Below are positions 50,470 through 59,887 of a DNA stretch of 64,000 bases, piece after piece. Location of the stretch: assembly GCF_900156025.1 (NCBI RefSeq), contig NZ_FTMO01000005.1:1-64000 (forward strand), read 5' to 3'. A program made the position numbers and the translations under genes. Position 1 is the stretch's first letter, and every line of letters starts with the position of its first letter. The notes beneath the pieces are model-generated. The model was not told where the DNA came from, did no database searches, and worked only from the letters and a program-made list of their open reading frames with translations. Source of the stretch: Allobosea sp. TND4EK4 (GTDB lineage Bacteria; Pseudomonadota; Alphaproteobacteria; Rhizobiales; Beijerinckiaceae).

Positions 50470-50720
50470 GTGCCGCTCACCCCAACGCCGACATTCTGAT
50501 TCGCCTGAATACGATACCATCAGGGGCAAAGGGGAAAACAGCCCGGAGCAGCCCGTCCACACTCTGGGCCGGCCGGAGACGGCCGGCCGGACGTCGACGA
50601 CGGCATTTTGGCGGATCGTGGCAGAAAGGTGACAGCGGCCAGGCACCGCCGGAGCCGGGAGGAGAATCACCGTCCGCACTGCTAAGGTTCTATCGCTGTC
50701 CACCTCAGCCTGAGTCTTCC

Positions 50721-51353
50721 ATGCCCGAGACCACGACCCTCATCGTCTTCGCAGCCGCCTGCGTCGCGCTGACCATCACCCCAGGTCCGGACATGATGCT
50801 GATCGCTTCGCGAAGCCTGAGCCAGGGGCGCCTCGCCGGCCTGTTGACCTATGCCGGGATCGCGACCGGATGTTATCTTCAGGCGCTCGCTGTCGCGCTC
50901 GGGCTGTCGCAGCTCTTCCTGCTCGTCCCAGCGGCCTATGACATCCTTCGATGGATCGGGGCGGCCTACCTCGCCTGGCTGGCCTGGACGACGCTCCGCG
51001 CCGGCTCGTCGCTGTTCGCGCCGTCGGCGGATGCAGCGCGGATGCCGAGCCGGACGATCTTCCTGCAGGGCATCCTGAGCAATGTCCTCAATCCCAAGAT
51101 GGCGTTGTTCATGCTCGCACTCCTACCGCAGTTCATCGAGCCGGAGGCTGGCTCCGTGGTGACGCAGGTGGTTGTGCTCGCCACGATCTTGAATGCGATC
51201 GGCTTCATTCCGAACGGCATCGTCATCTTGATGGCAGGGCGGCTCGGACGGGCCGTGGCGGCAAGACCTCGTCTCGCCCGCCTGCCACAAAAGCTGCTCG
51301 GCGCCGTATTCGGCGCCCTGGCCTTGAGGCTGGCGCTCGCCTCCAGGGACTAG
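50721..51353 (+). CDS. LysE/RhtB family exporter
   Basis: 210 residues from ATG 50721 with six membrane helices. The family motif ALTITPGPDMMLIASRSLSQGRLAG is at residues about 16-40 and GILSNVLNPKMALFMLALLPQF in the middle. Exports amino acids or derivatives. The upstream open frame overlaps the cold-shock gene and is noncoding. It converges on the sirtuin gene, 6 bp apart. Confidence 0.93.
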   Translation: MPETTTLIVFAAACVALTITPGPDMMLIASRSLSQGRLAGLLTYAGIATGCYLQALAVALGLSQLFLLVPAAYDILRWIGAAYLAWLAWTTLRAGSSLFAPSADAARMPSRTIFLQGILSNVLNPKMALFMLALLPQFIEPEAGSVVTQVVVLATILNAIGFIPNGIVILMAGRLGRAVAARPRLARLPQKLLGAVFGALALRLALASRD

Positions 51354-51359
51354 GACGCG

Positions 51360-52115
51360 TTATTGCAGCAGCGGCGCCAGCGCCGGGCCGATCTCTGCGC
51401 GGATCACGAGATCCGCGATCGGGTCGAGTTCGGTCGGTTCGCGGTTGAGGATGACGAGCTTCGCCCCCTGCCGCCTGGCGATCACCGGCAGCGTCGCAGC
51501 CGGGAAGACCACCAGCGAGGAGCCGGCCACGAGGAACAGGTCGCATTCCAGCGCCAGCGCCTGCGCGCGCATCATCGCCTCCTGCGGCATCGCCTGTCCG
51601 AAGGAGATCGTGGCCGACTTCACCGGCCCGGTGCACATGATGCAGGACGGGGGCTCGCCGGAGGCCTCGAAGACGGGCCGGATCGCAGCGAGCTCGTGCC
51701 GCCAGCCGCAGGCGAGGCAGGTCGCGTAGGTGCCGTTGCCGTGCAGCTCGACGACCTGCTCCGAGGACACGCCGGAAGCCTGGTGCAGCCCGTCGATGTT
51801 CTGGGTCACGATGGCGGGCGAGCGGCCTTCTTGCACCAGCCTGGCGAGGGCCCGGTGCCCGATATTCGGCTGAGCCTCGCGGTAATGGTCGTCCATCGCG
51901 AATTTGCGCCGCCAGGCCTCGATCCGGGCCTCGGGACTGCTGACGAAGGCATCGAACGGGATCGGCTTGTTGGCCATCCAGGGAGAGCCGGGCGTGCGGA
52001 AATCCGGCACGCCGGATTCGGTCGAGATACCGGCACCGGTGAAGCTGACGATCCGATCCGCCCGGCCGAGCATGGCATGCAGTTCGGCGATGGCATCCTC
52101 GGTCTCGTCCTGCAT
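51360..52115 (-). CDS. cobB: SIR2 family NAD-dependent deacylase (CobB-like)
   Basis: 251 residues. NAD-binding motifs are FTGAGISTESGVPDFR and TQNIDGLHQASG with the catalytic His in VVELHGNGTYATC. Four zinc cysteines are in TCLACG and PSCIMC. It removes acyl groups from lysines (for instance on acetyl-CoA synthetase). Divergent from the aminotransferase gene. Confidence 0.95.
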   Translation of the reverse strand: MQDETEDAIAELHAMLGRADRIVSFTGAGISTESGVPDFRTPGSPWMANKPIPFDAFVSSPEARIEAWRRKFAMDDHYREAQPNIGHRALARLVQEGRSPAIVTQNIDGLHQASGVSSEQVVELHGNGTYATCLACGWRHELAAIRPVFEASGEPPSCIMCTGPVKSATISFGQAMPQEAMMRAQALALECDLFLVAGSSLVVFPAATLPVIARRQGAKLVILNREPTELDPIADLVIRAEIGPALAPLLQ

Positions 52116-52234
52116 CGGCCCATCCCAGGTTTCATTGGAAGCATCGGAATATGGTACCGGTCTGCGACGCTTCCAAGGCAGCCGCCTGCCCGGCGATTGA
52201 CGAGCGCGCGCGGCCGCCGCAAAGCAGGAGAACC

Positions 52235-53419
52235 ATGCCGAGCGCTCCCTCTCCCGTCCTGAACCCCGACCTCCTCGATACCGGGACGCCGCCGATTCCG
52301 CAGGCGCAGGGCTGGGCGAAGGCTTATGACGGCAGCCATGGGCCGCTGATCGACCTGTCGCAGGCGGTGCCCGGCGCGCCGCCGCCCGACGCTCTCCTGC
52401 ACAGGCTCGCGGACGCCGCCGCGGACCCGGCGAACACGCGCTATGGCGCGATCACCGGCGACCTCGCGCTGCGGGAGGCTTATGCCGCCGAGATCGGCCG
52501 CGTCTACGGCGCCCCCTTCGCCGCCGGCAACGTCACCATCACCTCAGGCTGCAACCAGGCCTATGTCGTGACGATGATGGCGGTCGCACGGGCCGGCGAC
52601 AACGTCCTGCTGCCGACACCCTGGTACTTCAACCACGAGATGACGCTGACCATGCTCGGCGTCGAGCCGCGCGCCTTGCCTTGTGATCCGGCTGCCGGCT
52701 TCGTGCCGGATGTCGCGACGGCGGAGGCGTTGATCGACGCGCGCACCCGGGCGATCGTCCTCGTGACGCCGAACAACCCGACCGGCGCGGTCTATCCTCC
52801 GCAGACCATCGCGGCCTTCGCCGCGCTCTGTGCCCGCCGCGGGCTGTGGCTGGTGCTGGACGAGACCTATCGCGACTTCCTGCCGGAAGGTGTTGAGAGG
52901 CCGCACGAGGTTTTCGCTACAAGCGGCTGGGAGGACTCCGTGATCGGCCTCTACAGCTTCTCGAAGGCCTATGCCGTTCCAGGCTGGCGTCTCGGCGCGA
53001 TCACGGCCGGCGAGACCGTGCTCGGTGAGATCGGCAAGGTCTTGGACTGCGTCCAGATCAGCCCCGTGCGCGCCGGGCAGGCGGCGGTCACCTGGGGCAT
53101 CGACGGCATCCGCAGCTGGCGCGAGGGCAACCGAACCGAGATCAACAGCCGCGCCGGCCTGTTCCGGCAGGCCATGGCGCCGTTGAACGGCTGGCGCGTG
53201 CTCTCGGCCGGCGCCTATTTCGCCTATGTCTCCCATCCGTTCGAAGGCGCCCCTGCGGCCGAGGTCGCTCGCGCGCTGGCCCTGCAGCGTGGCGTGCTCG
53301 CTTTGCCCGGGCCGTATTTCGGACCGGGCCAGGAAGGGCATCTGCGCATCGCGATCGCCAATGTCGCTGCCGACCGGATCGGTATCCTGGGCGAGAGGCT
53401 GACCGGCTTCTCGGTCTGA
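52235..53419 (+). CDS. Class I/II PLP-dependent aminotransferase
   Basis: 394 residues from ATG 52235, which has GCAGGAG just upstream. Fold type I marks are ITSGCNQAYVVTMMAV, LVTPNNPTGAVYPP, the aspartate in LVLDETYRDFLP, and the PLP lysine in YSFSKAYAVPGWRLG, with a C-terminal arginine in EGHLRIAIAN. The substrate is not evident. A longer frame to 52151 exists but lacks a ribosome-binding site. Confidence 0.93.
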   Translation: MPSAPSPVLNPDLLDTGTPPIPQAQGWAKAYDGSHGPLIDLSQAVPGAPPPDALLHRLADAAADPANTRYGAITGDLALREAYAAEIGRVYGAPFAAGNVTITSGCNQAYVVTMMAVARAGDNVLLPTPWYFNHEMTLTMLGVEPRALPCDPAAGFVPDVATAEALIDARTRAIVLVTPNNPTGAVYPPQTIAAFAALCARRGLWLVLDETYRDFLPEGVERPHEVFATSGWEDSVIGLYSFSKAYAVPGWRLGAITAGETVLGEIGKVLDCVQISPVRAGQAAVTWGIDGIRSWREGNRTEINSRAGLFRQAMAPLNGWRVLSAGAYFAYVSHPFEGAPAAEVARALALQRGVLALPGPYFGPGQEGHLRIAIANVAADRIGILGERLTGFSV

Positions 53420-53438
53420 CCGAAAACCCGGCTACATC

Positions 53439-53529
53439 GTCATGCTCGCCCTTGTGGCGAGCATCCACGTCCTGAACACCGCCATCGCCGGAGGCAGACG
53501 TGGATGGCCGGGACAAGCCCGGCCATGAC
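53439..53529. repeat. Family B-like intergenic palindrome
   Basis: Three nested inverted pairs are visible: ATGCTCGCC / GGCGAGCAT, ATCCACGTC / GACGTGGAT and GGCCGGG / CCCGGCC, with outer GTCATG / CATGAC. It fills the convergent gap between the aminotransferase and DoxX-like genes. Confidence 0.8.
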
Positions 53530-53550
53530 GCGAGAGCGCTTCAGTCACGG

Positions 53551-53943
53551 TCAGCGGAACAGAGCCGCGTAGCGCTCGCGATAGGCCCAGAGCAGCAGCG
53601 AGCCCAGCACCACGAGCAGCACCGCGACCGGCAGGCCCTGCGGATTGATCGTCAGGTGGAACAGCACGATCACCGCCATGACGGGCGCGATCAGCGCGAG
53701 GCCGAAAGCCGGAGCGACATTCGAGATCAGGCTCAGCCCTCCGGTGAGATTGATCGCCTTGAGGAAGGGCCAGAAGAAGCCGGAATCCTGCAATGCCGTC
53801 TCGAAGACGACTCCGCGCGGGCTGGTCGGCGGATGGATCAGGTTCACGCCGGTGGCGAGCCACCAGAAGCCGTCGACGGCGCTGATGAGGAAGATGACCC
53901 CGAGCAGGACGCGAGGGATCGTGACGAGGAAAAGCGTCTTCAT
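53551..53943 (-). CDS. DoxX-like small membrane protein
   Basis: 130 residues from ATG 53943 (MKTLFLVTIPRV), with four membrane helices (LGVIFLISAVDGFWWL, KAINLTGGLSLISNVAPAFG, LIAPVMAVIVLFHLTI and GLPVAVLLVVLGSLLLWAY). The pattern is that of DoxX/DUF4149-like quinone-associated membrane proteins. Function is unknown. The longer upstream frame is rich in arginine and proline and is noncoding. Confidence 0.8.
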   Translation of the reverse strand: MKTLFLVTIPRVLLGVIFLISAVDGFWWLATGVNLIHPPTSPRGVVFETALQDSGFFWPFLKAINLTGGLSLISNVAPAFGLALIAPVMAVIVLFHLTINPQGLPVAVLLVVLGSLLLWAYRERYAALFR

Positions 53944-54040
53944 GGAAATTCCGGGCCGATGACAGGATGGCCCCGGCATGCGCCGGAGCCATCCTTTGTC
54001 GCAGCGGCCCTGCTCCGGGTTCAAGCGGCGCGCCGGAAAA

Positions 54041-55570
54041 CTACATCGTCGCGCCGATCTGCCAGGGCACGTACTCGGCATCGCCATAGCCGAGCTGTTC
54101 CGACTTGCTGCGCTCGCCCGAGGCGACCTTCAGCAAGGTGTCGAAGATCTCGCGGCCCTTCTGCTCCAGCGAGACCCCGTCCAGCACGTCGCCGCAATTG
54201 ATGTCCATGTCGTCGATCATGCGCTCGTAGATCGGCGTGTTGGTCGCAAGCTTCACAGAGGGCGTCGGCTTGCAGCCATAGGCCGAGCCGCGGCCAGTGG
54301 TGAAGGCGAGGATGTTGGCGCCGCCCGCCACCTGCCCCGTCGCCGCCACGGGGTCATAGCCGGGTGTGTCCATGTAGACGAAACCCTTGGATTTGACGGG
54401 TTCGGCATAGTGATAGACTGCGGCAAGCGTCTTGGTGCCGCCCTTGGCCGCGGCTCCGAGCGACTTCTCAAGGATCGTCGTCAGACCGCCCGCCTTGTTC
54501 CCCGGCGAGGGGTTGTTGTTCATGTCCATCCGGGCGCGGGCGGTGTAATCCTCCCACCACCTGATGATGCCGACGAGCTTCTCGCCGACCTCGCGGGTCG
54601 CGGCCCGGCGCGTCAGCAGATGCTCCGCGCCATAGATCTCCGGCGTTTCGGAGAGGATCGCGGTTCCCCCCTGCTCGACCAGGATGTCGACGGCCGCGCC
54701 CAGCGCCGGGTTGGCGGTGATGCCGGAATACCCGTCCGAGCCGCCGCATTGCAGCGCCAGCATCAGCTCGGAGGCCGGCACCGTCTCGCGCACCGCCCTG
54801 TTGGCGATCGGCAGCATCACCTTCAACGCGTCGATGCCGGCAGCGACGGCCTTGCGGGTGCCGCCCGTCTCCTGGATCGTCAGCGTGCGGAAGACGTCGC
54901 TTTCGGTCACGCCGTAGGCTTCCTTCATCCGGCTGATCTGGAAGCCCTCGCAGCCCAGCCCGACGACGAGGACCGCCGCCATGTTCGGATTGCAGGCATA
55001 GCCCCAGGTGGTGCGCTTCAGCACCTCGAAGCTCTCGCCATTGTAGTCGATGCCGCAACCCGTGCCGTGCGTCAGCGCGATCACGCCGTCGACATTCGGA
55101 TAATCGGCCAGCAGCCCGGAGCGCTTGACCTCCTCGGCCATGAAGCGCGCGGCCGAGGCCGAGCAGTTCACCGAGGTCAGGATGCCGACATAATTGCGCG
55201 TGCCGGCCTTGCCATTGGCGCGCCGGAAGCCCTCGAAGGTCGCTTGGCTCTCGACCGGCAGGACGAATTCCGGCTTGGCCTCGGCGGCATAGGCGTAGTC
55301 GCGCTCGAAGGCATGGAAGCCGGTATTGTGCTCGTGCACCCACTCGCCCGGCACGATATCGCTGGTCGCGAAGCCGATGATCTGGCCGAATTTGCGGATC
55401 GGCTGATCCTTGGCGATCGGCGCGATCGCCATCTTGTGCCCGCGCGGGACGCGCTTCAGCGCTTCGACCCCGGCGGCTGTGACGCCGAGATCGATCGGGT
55501 CGACCGCGACGACGACATTGTCGGCGGCATTGAGCTTCAGCGTGCGGGGTGGAGCGGATTTGTCGAGCAT
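54041..55570 (-). CDS. UxaA family hydrolyase (altronate/galactarate dehydratase type)
   Basis: 509 residues from ATG 55570, with AGAGG upstream. The N-terminal SAF domain (about 10-95, APIAKDQPIRKFGQIIGFAT) precedes the UxaA/GarD catalytic part with TRNYVGILTSVNCSASA, LTHGTGCGIDYNGE and GCEGFQISRMKEAYG. Iron-dependent dehydration of sugar acids is the family reaction; altronate, galactarate or a related aldonate is the substrate. The SAF and catalytic halves, separate in some archaea, are fused. The frame continues far upstream into the channel gene but is noncoding there. Confidence 0.92.
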   Translation of the reverse strand: MLDKSAPPRTLKLNAADNVVVAVDPIDLGVTAAGVEALKRVPRGHKMAIAPIAKDQPIRKFGQIIGFATSDIVPGEWVHEHNTGFHAFERDYAYAAEAKPEFVLPVESQATFEGFRRANGKAGTRNYVGILTSVNCSASAARFMAEEVKRSGLLADYPNVDGVIALTHGTGCGIDYNGESFEVLKRTTWGYACNPNMAAVLVVGLGCEGFQISRMKEAYGVTESDVFRTLTIQETGGTRKAVAAGIDALKVMLPIANRAVRETVPASELMLALQCGGSDGYSGITANPALGAAVDILVEQGGTAILSETPEIYGAEHLLTRRAATREVGEKLVGIIRWWEDYTARARMDMNNNPSPGNKAGGLTTILEKSLGAAAKGGTKTLAAVYHYAEPVKSKGFVYMDTPGYDPVAATGQVAGGANILAFTTGRGSAYGCKPTPSVKLATNTPIYERMIDDMDINCGDVLDGVSLEQKGREIFDTLLKVASGERSKSEQLGYGDAEYVPWQIGATM

Positions 55571-55671
55571 CGAACCGGAACCTCTGGCCGCCGCGATCAC
55601 GAGGCGCGCCCTAGAGATGCGCCGATCCGTCGGCCTTTTCAATCGTTTCAAGGAGCGCGGCCAGCACCGGT

Positions 55672-56469
55672 TCAGTCCTCGACATTCGGAATCTGAAGAA
55701 CCTGGCCGCAAGCTTTGCAATGCACCGCATCGGGTTCGTGCCGCATCAGGGCACAGCGGGGACAGCGATAGGTCACCTTCCGCGGCCTGAATACAGCCTG
55801 GGCCAGGCGGACGAACAGCGAGATGCCGACGATCATCGCGATCACCGAGGCGATCCGGCCCCATGGCCCTGGCAGGGTGATGTCCCCGAACCCGGTGGTC
55901 GTAACGGTCGCCACCGTGAAATAGAGCGCGTCGAGATACCCCTCGATCCCGGGCACGCGATAGGCGAAGGCGGTGTAGACGAACCCGGTCATGACGAACA
56001 GGAAGGTGACCAGATTGACCACCGCCCGGATCATCTCCTCCCAGCGATCGAGTCCGTAGGCCCTCAGCCGGCGCCAGACGATGGGACTCCGGAACAGGGT
56101 CCAGAGCCGCAGCACGCGCAGGAAGGCCAGGTTGACGATCCACATCGGCGCCAGCAGCGCGATGAGGATGACGAGATCGACCCAGACATCCGGCCGCAGC
56201 AGCCAGCGCCTGAGATCCCGCGCCGCGAAGCCCCGCGCGATCATGTCGAAGCCGACAAGCACAGCGACGCTGTAATCGATGGCGAGGAACCAGGGATGAT
56301 CGCTGAGCAGCGGGCTCGCCAGGAAGAAGGCGATGACCGCAAGATCCACGGCGATGAAGCCGGCCTGGAACCGCCGTGCCAACGGCGTATCGCCATGATA
56401 CATGAGATGCAGCCGGCGCCGCAGTCTCGCCAGGGTGAGCCGGGGCTTTTGAAGAGGCCGCGATGTCAT
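55672..56469 (-). CDS. Voltage-gated-type ion channel with C-terminal zinc ribbon
   Basis: 265 residues from ATG 56469 (MTSRPLQK). Six membrane segments end in a pore with selectivity filter VTTTGFGD, a K+ channel-like signature. S4 carries spaced arginines (FLRVLRLWTLFRSPIVWRRLR, first part). After the last helix the tail has CPRC and CKAC, a zinc-ribbon-like pair that I would not expect in a simple Kch channel. The product is a probable inner-membrane K+ channel. Neighbours give no functional hint. Confidence 0.87.
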   Translation of the reverse strand: MTSRPLQKPRLTLARLRRRLHLMYHGDTPLARRFQAGFIAVDLAVIAFFLASPLLSDHPWFLAIDYSVAVLVGFDMIARGFAARDLRRWLLRPDVWVDLVILIALLAPMWIVNLAFLRVLRLWTLFRSPIVWRRLRAYGLDRWEEMIRAVVNLVTFLFVMTGFVYTAFAYRVPGIEGYLDALYFTVATVTTTGFGDITLPGPWGRIASVIAMIVGISLFVRLAQAVFRPRKVTYRCPRCALMRHEPDAVHCKACGQVLQIPNVED

Positions 56470-57219
56470 CGGCCGGTATGTAGCGCCCCCCGACGATGGC
56501 CGCCACCGAAACCGGCCACGCTGCAGCACGGCCGAACCAGAAGCGCCCCAGCCTTTGGGCCGGGGCTCGAGACTCGGCTGAGCATTCGCCTCAGCGGCAG
56601 CCCGAACCGCCTGCCGAATTCACGCCTTCGGCGCGGCCGGAGCGGCCCTGGCGATCGGCGCGATCGCCGGGTTGGGCATGCGCGCGACGCGCCTCCCGCG
56701 CTGCGCGGCGGCCCATAGGGGGCAAGATGCGCCTATCCGGCCCTCTTTTCGATCGTCTCGAGAGGCAGCGCTTCGGCCGGGCCTGAGAGCATGTCGTCGT
56801 TCCCGCGTCGCCCGAAAAGCGGCGAATTGCATCCCCGACCGGAGCGGCTCGGCGGAGCGAAACCGGTCGAACGAGCAGCCCCCTGCCGCACACGGAACGC
56901 ATGGAAGCCGCATCATGACGCAAGGTCCCGCGACCGCGGCCCAGCGGCGTTAACAATCGATTAAAATTAGCGTTTCGAGCGCTGGACGACCAGTCCACGG
57001 GCTGTTACATCTGCGTCACGGAAATATAACGACTCAAGTCGACCCTTCGCCTCTGCTTTTCACCGCGTTCCGAAAGCTTTCCTGCCGGAAAGTCAGCCGA
57101 GCATTGTTCGCCGGCCTTTCCGCTCGGGATAGTGAATCCGTGATCGCGAATCCGCCATTGTCGCAGATGATGGCTGGAAGGCGGTGGTCCGGCGGGCCGC
57201 ACCCGGAACGGGCGACATC
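56470..57219. other. 750-bp intergenic region upstream of the coiled-coil operon
   Basis: No gene stands out. Open frames of 96-135 codons occur on both strands (for example 56591-56998 minus), but they are arginine/proline-rich shadow-like translations without ribosome-binding sites. The last 270 bp is AT-richer (TTAACAATCGATTAA and AAATATAACG tracts) and holds the probable promoter of the coiled-coil operon. A long leader or a small RNA here cannot be excluded. Confidence 0.5.
56950..56964. promoter_or_regulatory. Perfect CtrA-type box (TTAA-N7-TTAA)
   Basis: TTAACAATCGATTAA matches the full CtrA recognition sequence TTAA-N7-TTAA exactly. It lies 256 bp upstream of the first coiled-coil gene. 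CtrA is the cell-cycle master regulator of alphaproteobacteria. TTAA is rare in this GC-rich DNA, which makes a chance match less likely. Confidence 0.65.
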
Positions 57220-58713
57220 ATGGCGTGGAAAACCTTCCGCAGTGTTCTTTCCGGTGCTTCCACCGCGCGAGCCGAGGCTGGGCCCGAGACGCTCAGCGAC
57301 AGCCGGGCCTCCGTGCCGCATCAGAATCCGACCGCCCATCAGCAACCTTTGACTCTCGACGCCATCGGTCAGCGTGACGAGCTGGTGAGGCAGCGCATCA
57401 GCGCGATGCTGGACCGGCTCGACGATCTGCGCAGCCTGCGGGACGACTTCTCGTCGATTCTCGAGCCCCTTGTGCAGATCAGCGACGAATTGCCCCGTTC
57501 CGGGATGCGGATCGCCGAGCTGGAATCGTCACTGGCCCAGGAGCGCCAGTCCCACGCGACCGTCAGGCAGGACCTGAGCGGCGCCCTGCTGAAGTCGGGC
57601 GCGCTGGCCAATGAACTGGCCGATGCGCTGGCCCGCGCCGACAAGGCCGAGGAAGACCTCATCGAGCGCGAGCGGACGGTTGCGGAGCAGGCGATCGCCT
57701 TGCGCGACAAGCTGCTCGCCGTCGAGAACCTCGAGCGTCAGCTTTTCGGCGAGAGCGAGCAGAACAGGGCGCTGACCGGCGAGAACAAGGCCTTGCGGCT
57801 GGAGGCGCAGGCCGCCGATTCGGCGCTGTCGCGTTCCGAGCACGAGCTTCTCACGGCCCGCGAGCGCCTGGCCATCCTCGACCAGGACAGCCGCAAGCTT
57901 CAGATCCTCAGCGAGGAGCAGAGCGCTCATCTCGCCGAGCTCACGGCGCGCCACAAGGACCTCGAGGCGACGGCAGATGCCAACCGGCAGAGGCTGCGTG
58001 CGGTCGAGAGCGAATTGGTGGCGGAGAAGGAAGCGCGGGAGCGGGCCGAGGCGCAGTACGAGGTCGAGCTCGGAAGCTACAAGAGCGAGCGGGCAGCGCT
58101 CTTAATGAAGCTCGAAGCTGCCGAGAACCGCGCCGGGACCAACGAGCAGCTGCTTGCCCAGACGCGCAATCTCCTGCGCGAGAAGGACGAGGCGCACCGG
58201 ATCGCGGAGCGAAACCTCAAGGAGGCGAGCATTGCGCGCGCGACGGCGGAACGGCGCGTCGAAGCCCTGCAGGCAGACCTTCTGCGCCAGACCGAGCGTT
58301 TCCAGGAGGCGCAACGCGTCAGGGCGGAGCTCGACAGCCGTGCCGCCATGATCAACAAGGCGCTGGCGGCCAAGGATTCGGCTCTGGAGCAGGCCGTCAT
58401 CCGCAACACGAACCTGACCGACCGTATTGCCGAGTTGACCCGCAAGCACGAAACGGTGCGCAGCGAGCTGGAGTTCGGCAACAGGCGCCTGGCGGAGGAG
58501 CTCGAGAACGAGCGATCCGAGCGGGCCCTGCTCCAGGGTGCGCTCGACATCGCGCGGGAAACCCGGGTGGCGCTTCAAAAGCAGCACGAGGCATTGAAGC
58601 GCTCGGGCAGAACCTGGCGTAGCGACGCGAAGGCAGAGGCCGACGGCGAGATCGAACCGGCCGAAAGCGACAGCAATGTCCACCCCTTCGCACCGCCAGG
58701 CAAGCCCGCCTGA
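57220..58713 (+). CDS. Long coiled-coil protein of unknown function
   Basis: 497 residues from ATG 57220 (MAWKTFRSVLSG). After a short basic, disordered head (about 1-45) the protein is an almost uninterrupted heptad-repeat coiled coil from about residue 50 to 465, with typical stretches such as LDRLDDLRSLRDDFSSILE and AERRVEALQADLLRQTERF. It ends in an acidic disordered tail with EIEPAESDSNVHPFAPPG. No transmembrane segment, ATPase motif or signal peptide is present. The head-rod-tail layout recalls bacterial intermediate-filament-like proteins such as crescentin, but I cannot show homology. First gene of a four-gene run with a CtrA-type box upstream. Confidence 0.85.
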   Translation: MAWKTFRSVLSGASTARAEAGPETLSDSRASVPHQNPTAHQQPLTLDAIGQRDELVRQRISAMLDRLDDLRSLRDDFSSILEPLVQISDELPRSGMRIAELESSLAQERQSHATVRQDLSGALLKSGALANELADALARADKAEEDLIERERTVAEQAIALRDKLLAVENLERQLFGESEQNRALTGENKALRLEAQAADSALSRSEHELLTARERLAILDQDSRKLQILSEEQSAHLAELTARHKDLEATADANRQRLRAVESELVAEKEARERAEAQYEVELGSYKSERAALLMKLEAAENRAGTNEQLLAQTRNLLREKDEAHRIAERNLKEASIARATAERRVEALQADLLRQTERFQEAQRVRAELDSRAAMINKALAAKDSALEQAVIRNTNLTDRIAELTRKHETVRSELEFGNRRLAEELENERSERALLQGALDIARETRVALQKQHEALKRSGRTWRSDAKAEADGEIEPAESDSNVHPFAPPGKPA

Positions 58714-58759
58714 AGATGTCCAGCCCCCGTCCCAACCGATTCCAGAGCAGGGTTAGACC

Positions 58760-59260
58760 GTGACAGATCAAGCGCCCAAGGGCATCGCCGCCCCCCTTTC
58801 CGCCGGTACCACCACGGTGTTGCGCGCCCGACCGGTACCGTCGCTGAATCTGGGCGACAAGGTGGTTTCCCTGGCCCTGCCCGCCATCGATGAATTTGTG
58901 GCGAAGGTGGAGCAGCCTGCCGTCCGCGACTGGGCCTCCGCTCTCGAGCTCGTCCGCGAAGCCAGCGAGGCGATCCGTGTGGGCGAGGAGCGGGCCGACC
59001 AGCTCGAGGAGCATCTCGCCGAGGTTGTGAGGGAGGCCAGCGCCGAGATCAAGCGTCTCAGCGATCTTCTCGCGGAGAGTGAACAGAAGGTCGCTCAGAC
59101 CGAGGCCAAGGCGGATGCGGCCGAGGCCCGCGCCGTGGAAGCCGAGCGGTGGCTGGCCAAGCTGCACGATGCTGTCGTCGAGTCGTTCACGCCTGTTTTG
59201 GGCAGGAACCAGGCGGCGCGCGTCTCGGAGGATGAGCGACGTTCGGCTGTGAGCGGCTGA
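58760..59260 (+). CDS. Short coiled-coil protein, paralogue 1
   Basis: 166 residues starting at GTG 58760, 46 bp after the long coiled-coil gene. A disordered head of about 30 residues is followed by LGDKVVSLALPAIDEFVAK, then WASALELVREASEAIRVGEE and an alanine/glutamate-rich coiled coil ending AEARAVEAERWLAKLHDAV. The LELVR-type start of the coil and the AE-rWLakLhdAV end are echoed in the next two genes. No family name is known to me. Confidence 0.8.
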   Translation: MTDQAPKGIAAPLSAGTTTVLRARPVPSLNLGDKVVSLALPAIDEFVAKVEQPAVRDWASALELVREASEAIRVGEERADQLEEHLAEVVREASAEIKRLSDLLAESEQKVAQTEAKADAAEARAVEAERWLAKLHDAVVESFTPVLGRNQAARVSEDERRSAVSG

Positions 59261-59388
59261 AAGATCCGGGCTCGCCGTCTCGGCGGGCAGGTCAACGCCG
59301 TCTCCGATCGATGGGGGAAGCGCGGCGCCGCGTTTCCTCTCTCCCAAGTTCTTTGAACGACGTCACGATATTGGCTGCGGTAAACGAT

Positions 59389-59880
59389 ATGGCCGAGAGC
59401 GCGAGATCCCTGGCACTGGTGCCCGAAGCGGTACCTGCAGCTGAACCAGCCGATGGAAACGCGGCTACGAACGCGGCCAAGCTACGCAAGGATCCGGCCT
59501 TTCACGCCACGCTTGTCTGCGTCGAGCGCGCAGCGGAGATGATCCGCACCTTGCAGCGGGACAACGAGACGGCCAGCCGCCAGATCGCCAGTCTGCGCGA
59601 ACAGCTGCGCCGCGAGCAGAATGAAAGACAAGCCGAGGCCGACAAGCTCGAGCAGTTGATCAGGGACTGGCACGGCAAGGTCAAAGCCGCAGAAAGCGGC
59701 AGGGCCGAAGCGAATGCCCTGGCGGTGGCGGCCGTCACGCGCTGTGAGGAGATGGCTGCGAACGAAGCGGAATTGCTGAAGCGGCTCTCAAGGGCGCAGG
59801 CGCGCACAGCGGAGGCAGAAAATTACTTGGTCGGATTGCAGAAGGCGATCGAGTTCGAGCTCTCCGACATCGTGAAATGA
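59389..59880 (+). CDS. Short coiled-coil protein, paralogue 2
   Basis: 163 residues from ATG 59389. The frame is open to an ATG at 59311, but those 26 codons use CCA, AGT, ATA and GTA codons rare in the neighbours and probably form the untranslated leader. The protein has a disordered alanine-rich head, then HATLVCVERAAEMIRTLQRD and a coiled coil that ends AEAENYLVGLQKAIEFEL. It resembles paralogue 1 in layout: an LxxVExAxExIR start and an AExxxyLxxLxxAvE end. It ends 7 bp before the next gene. Confidence 0.8.
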   Translation: MAESARSLALVPEAVPAAEPADGNAATNAAKLRKDPAFHATLVCVERAAEMIRTLQRDNETASRQIASLREQLRREQNERQAEADKLEQLIRDWHGKVKAAESGRAEANALAVAAVTRCEEMAANEAELLKRLSRAQARTAEAENYLVGLQKAIEFELSDIVK

Positions 59881-59887
59881 CCGGCCG

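Noticed and set aside
56591..56998. Possible 135-residue gene on the minus strand
   Set aside because: Arg/Pro/Ala-rich, competing frames of similar length on both strands, no ribosome-binding site and no recognisable motif.
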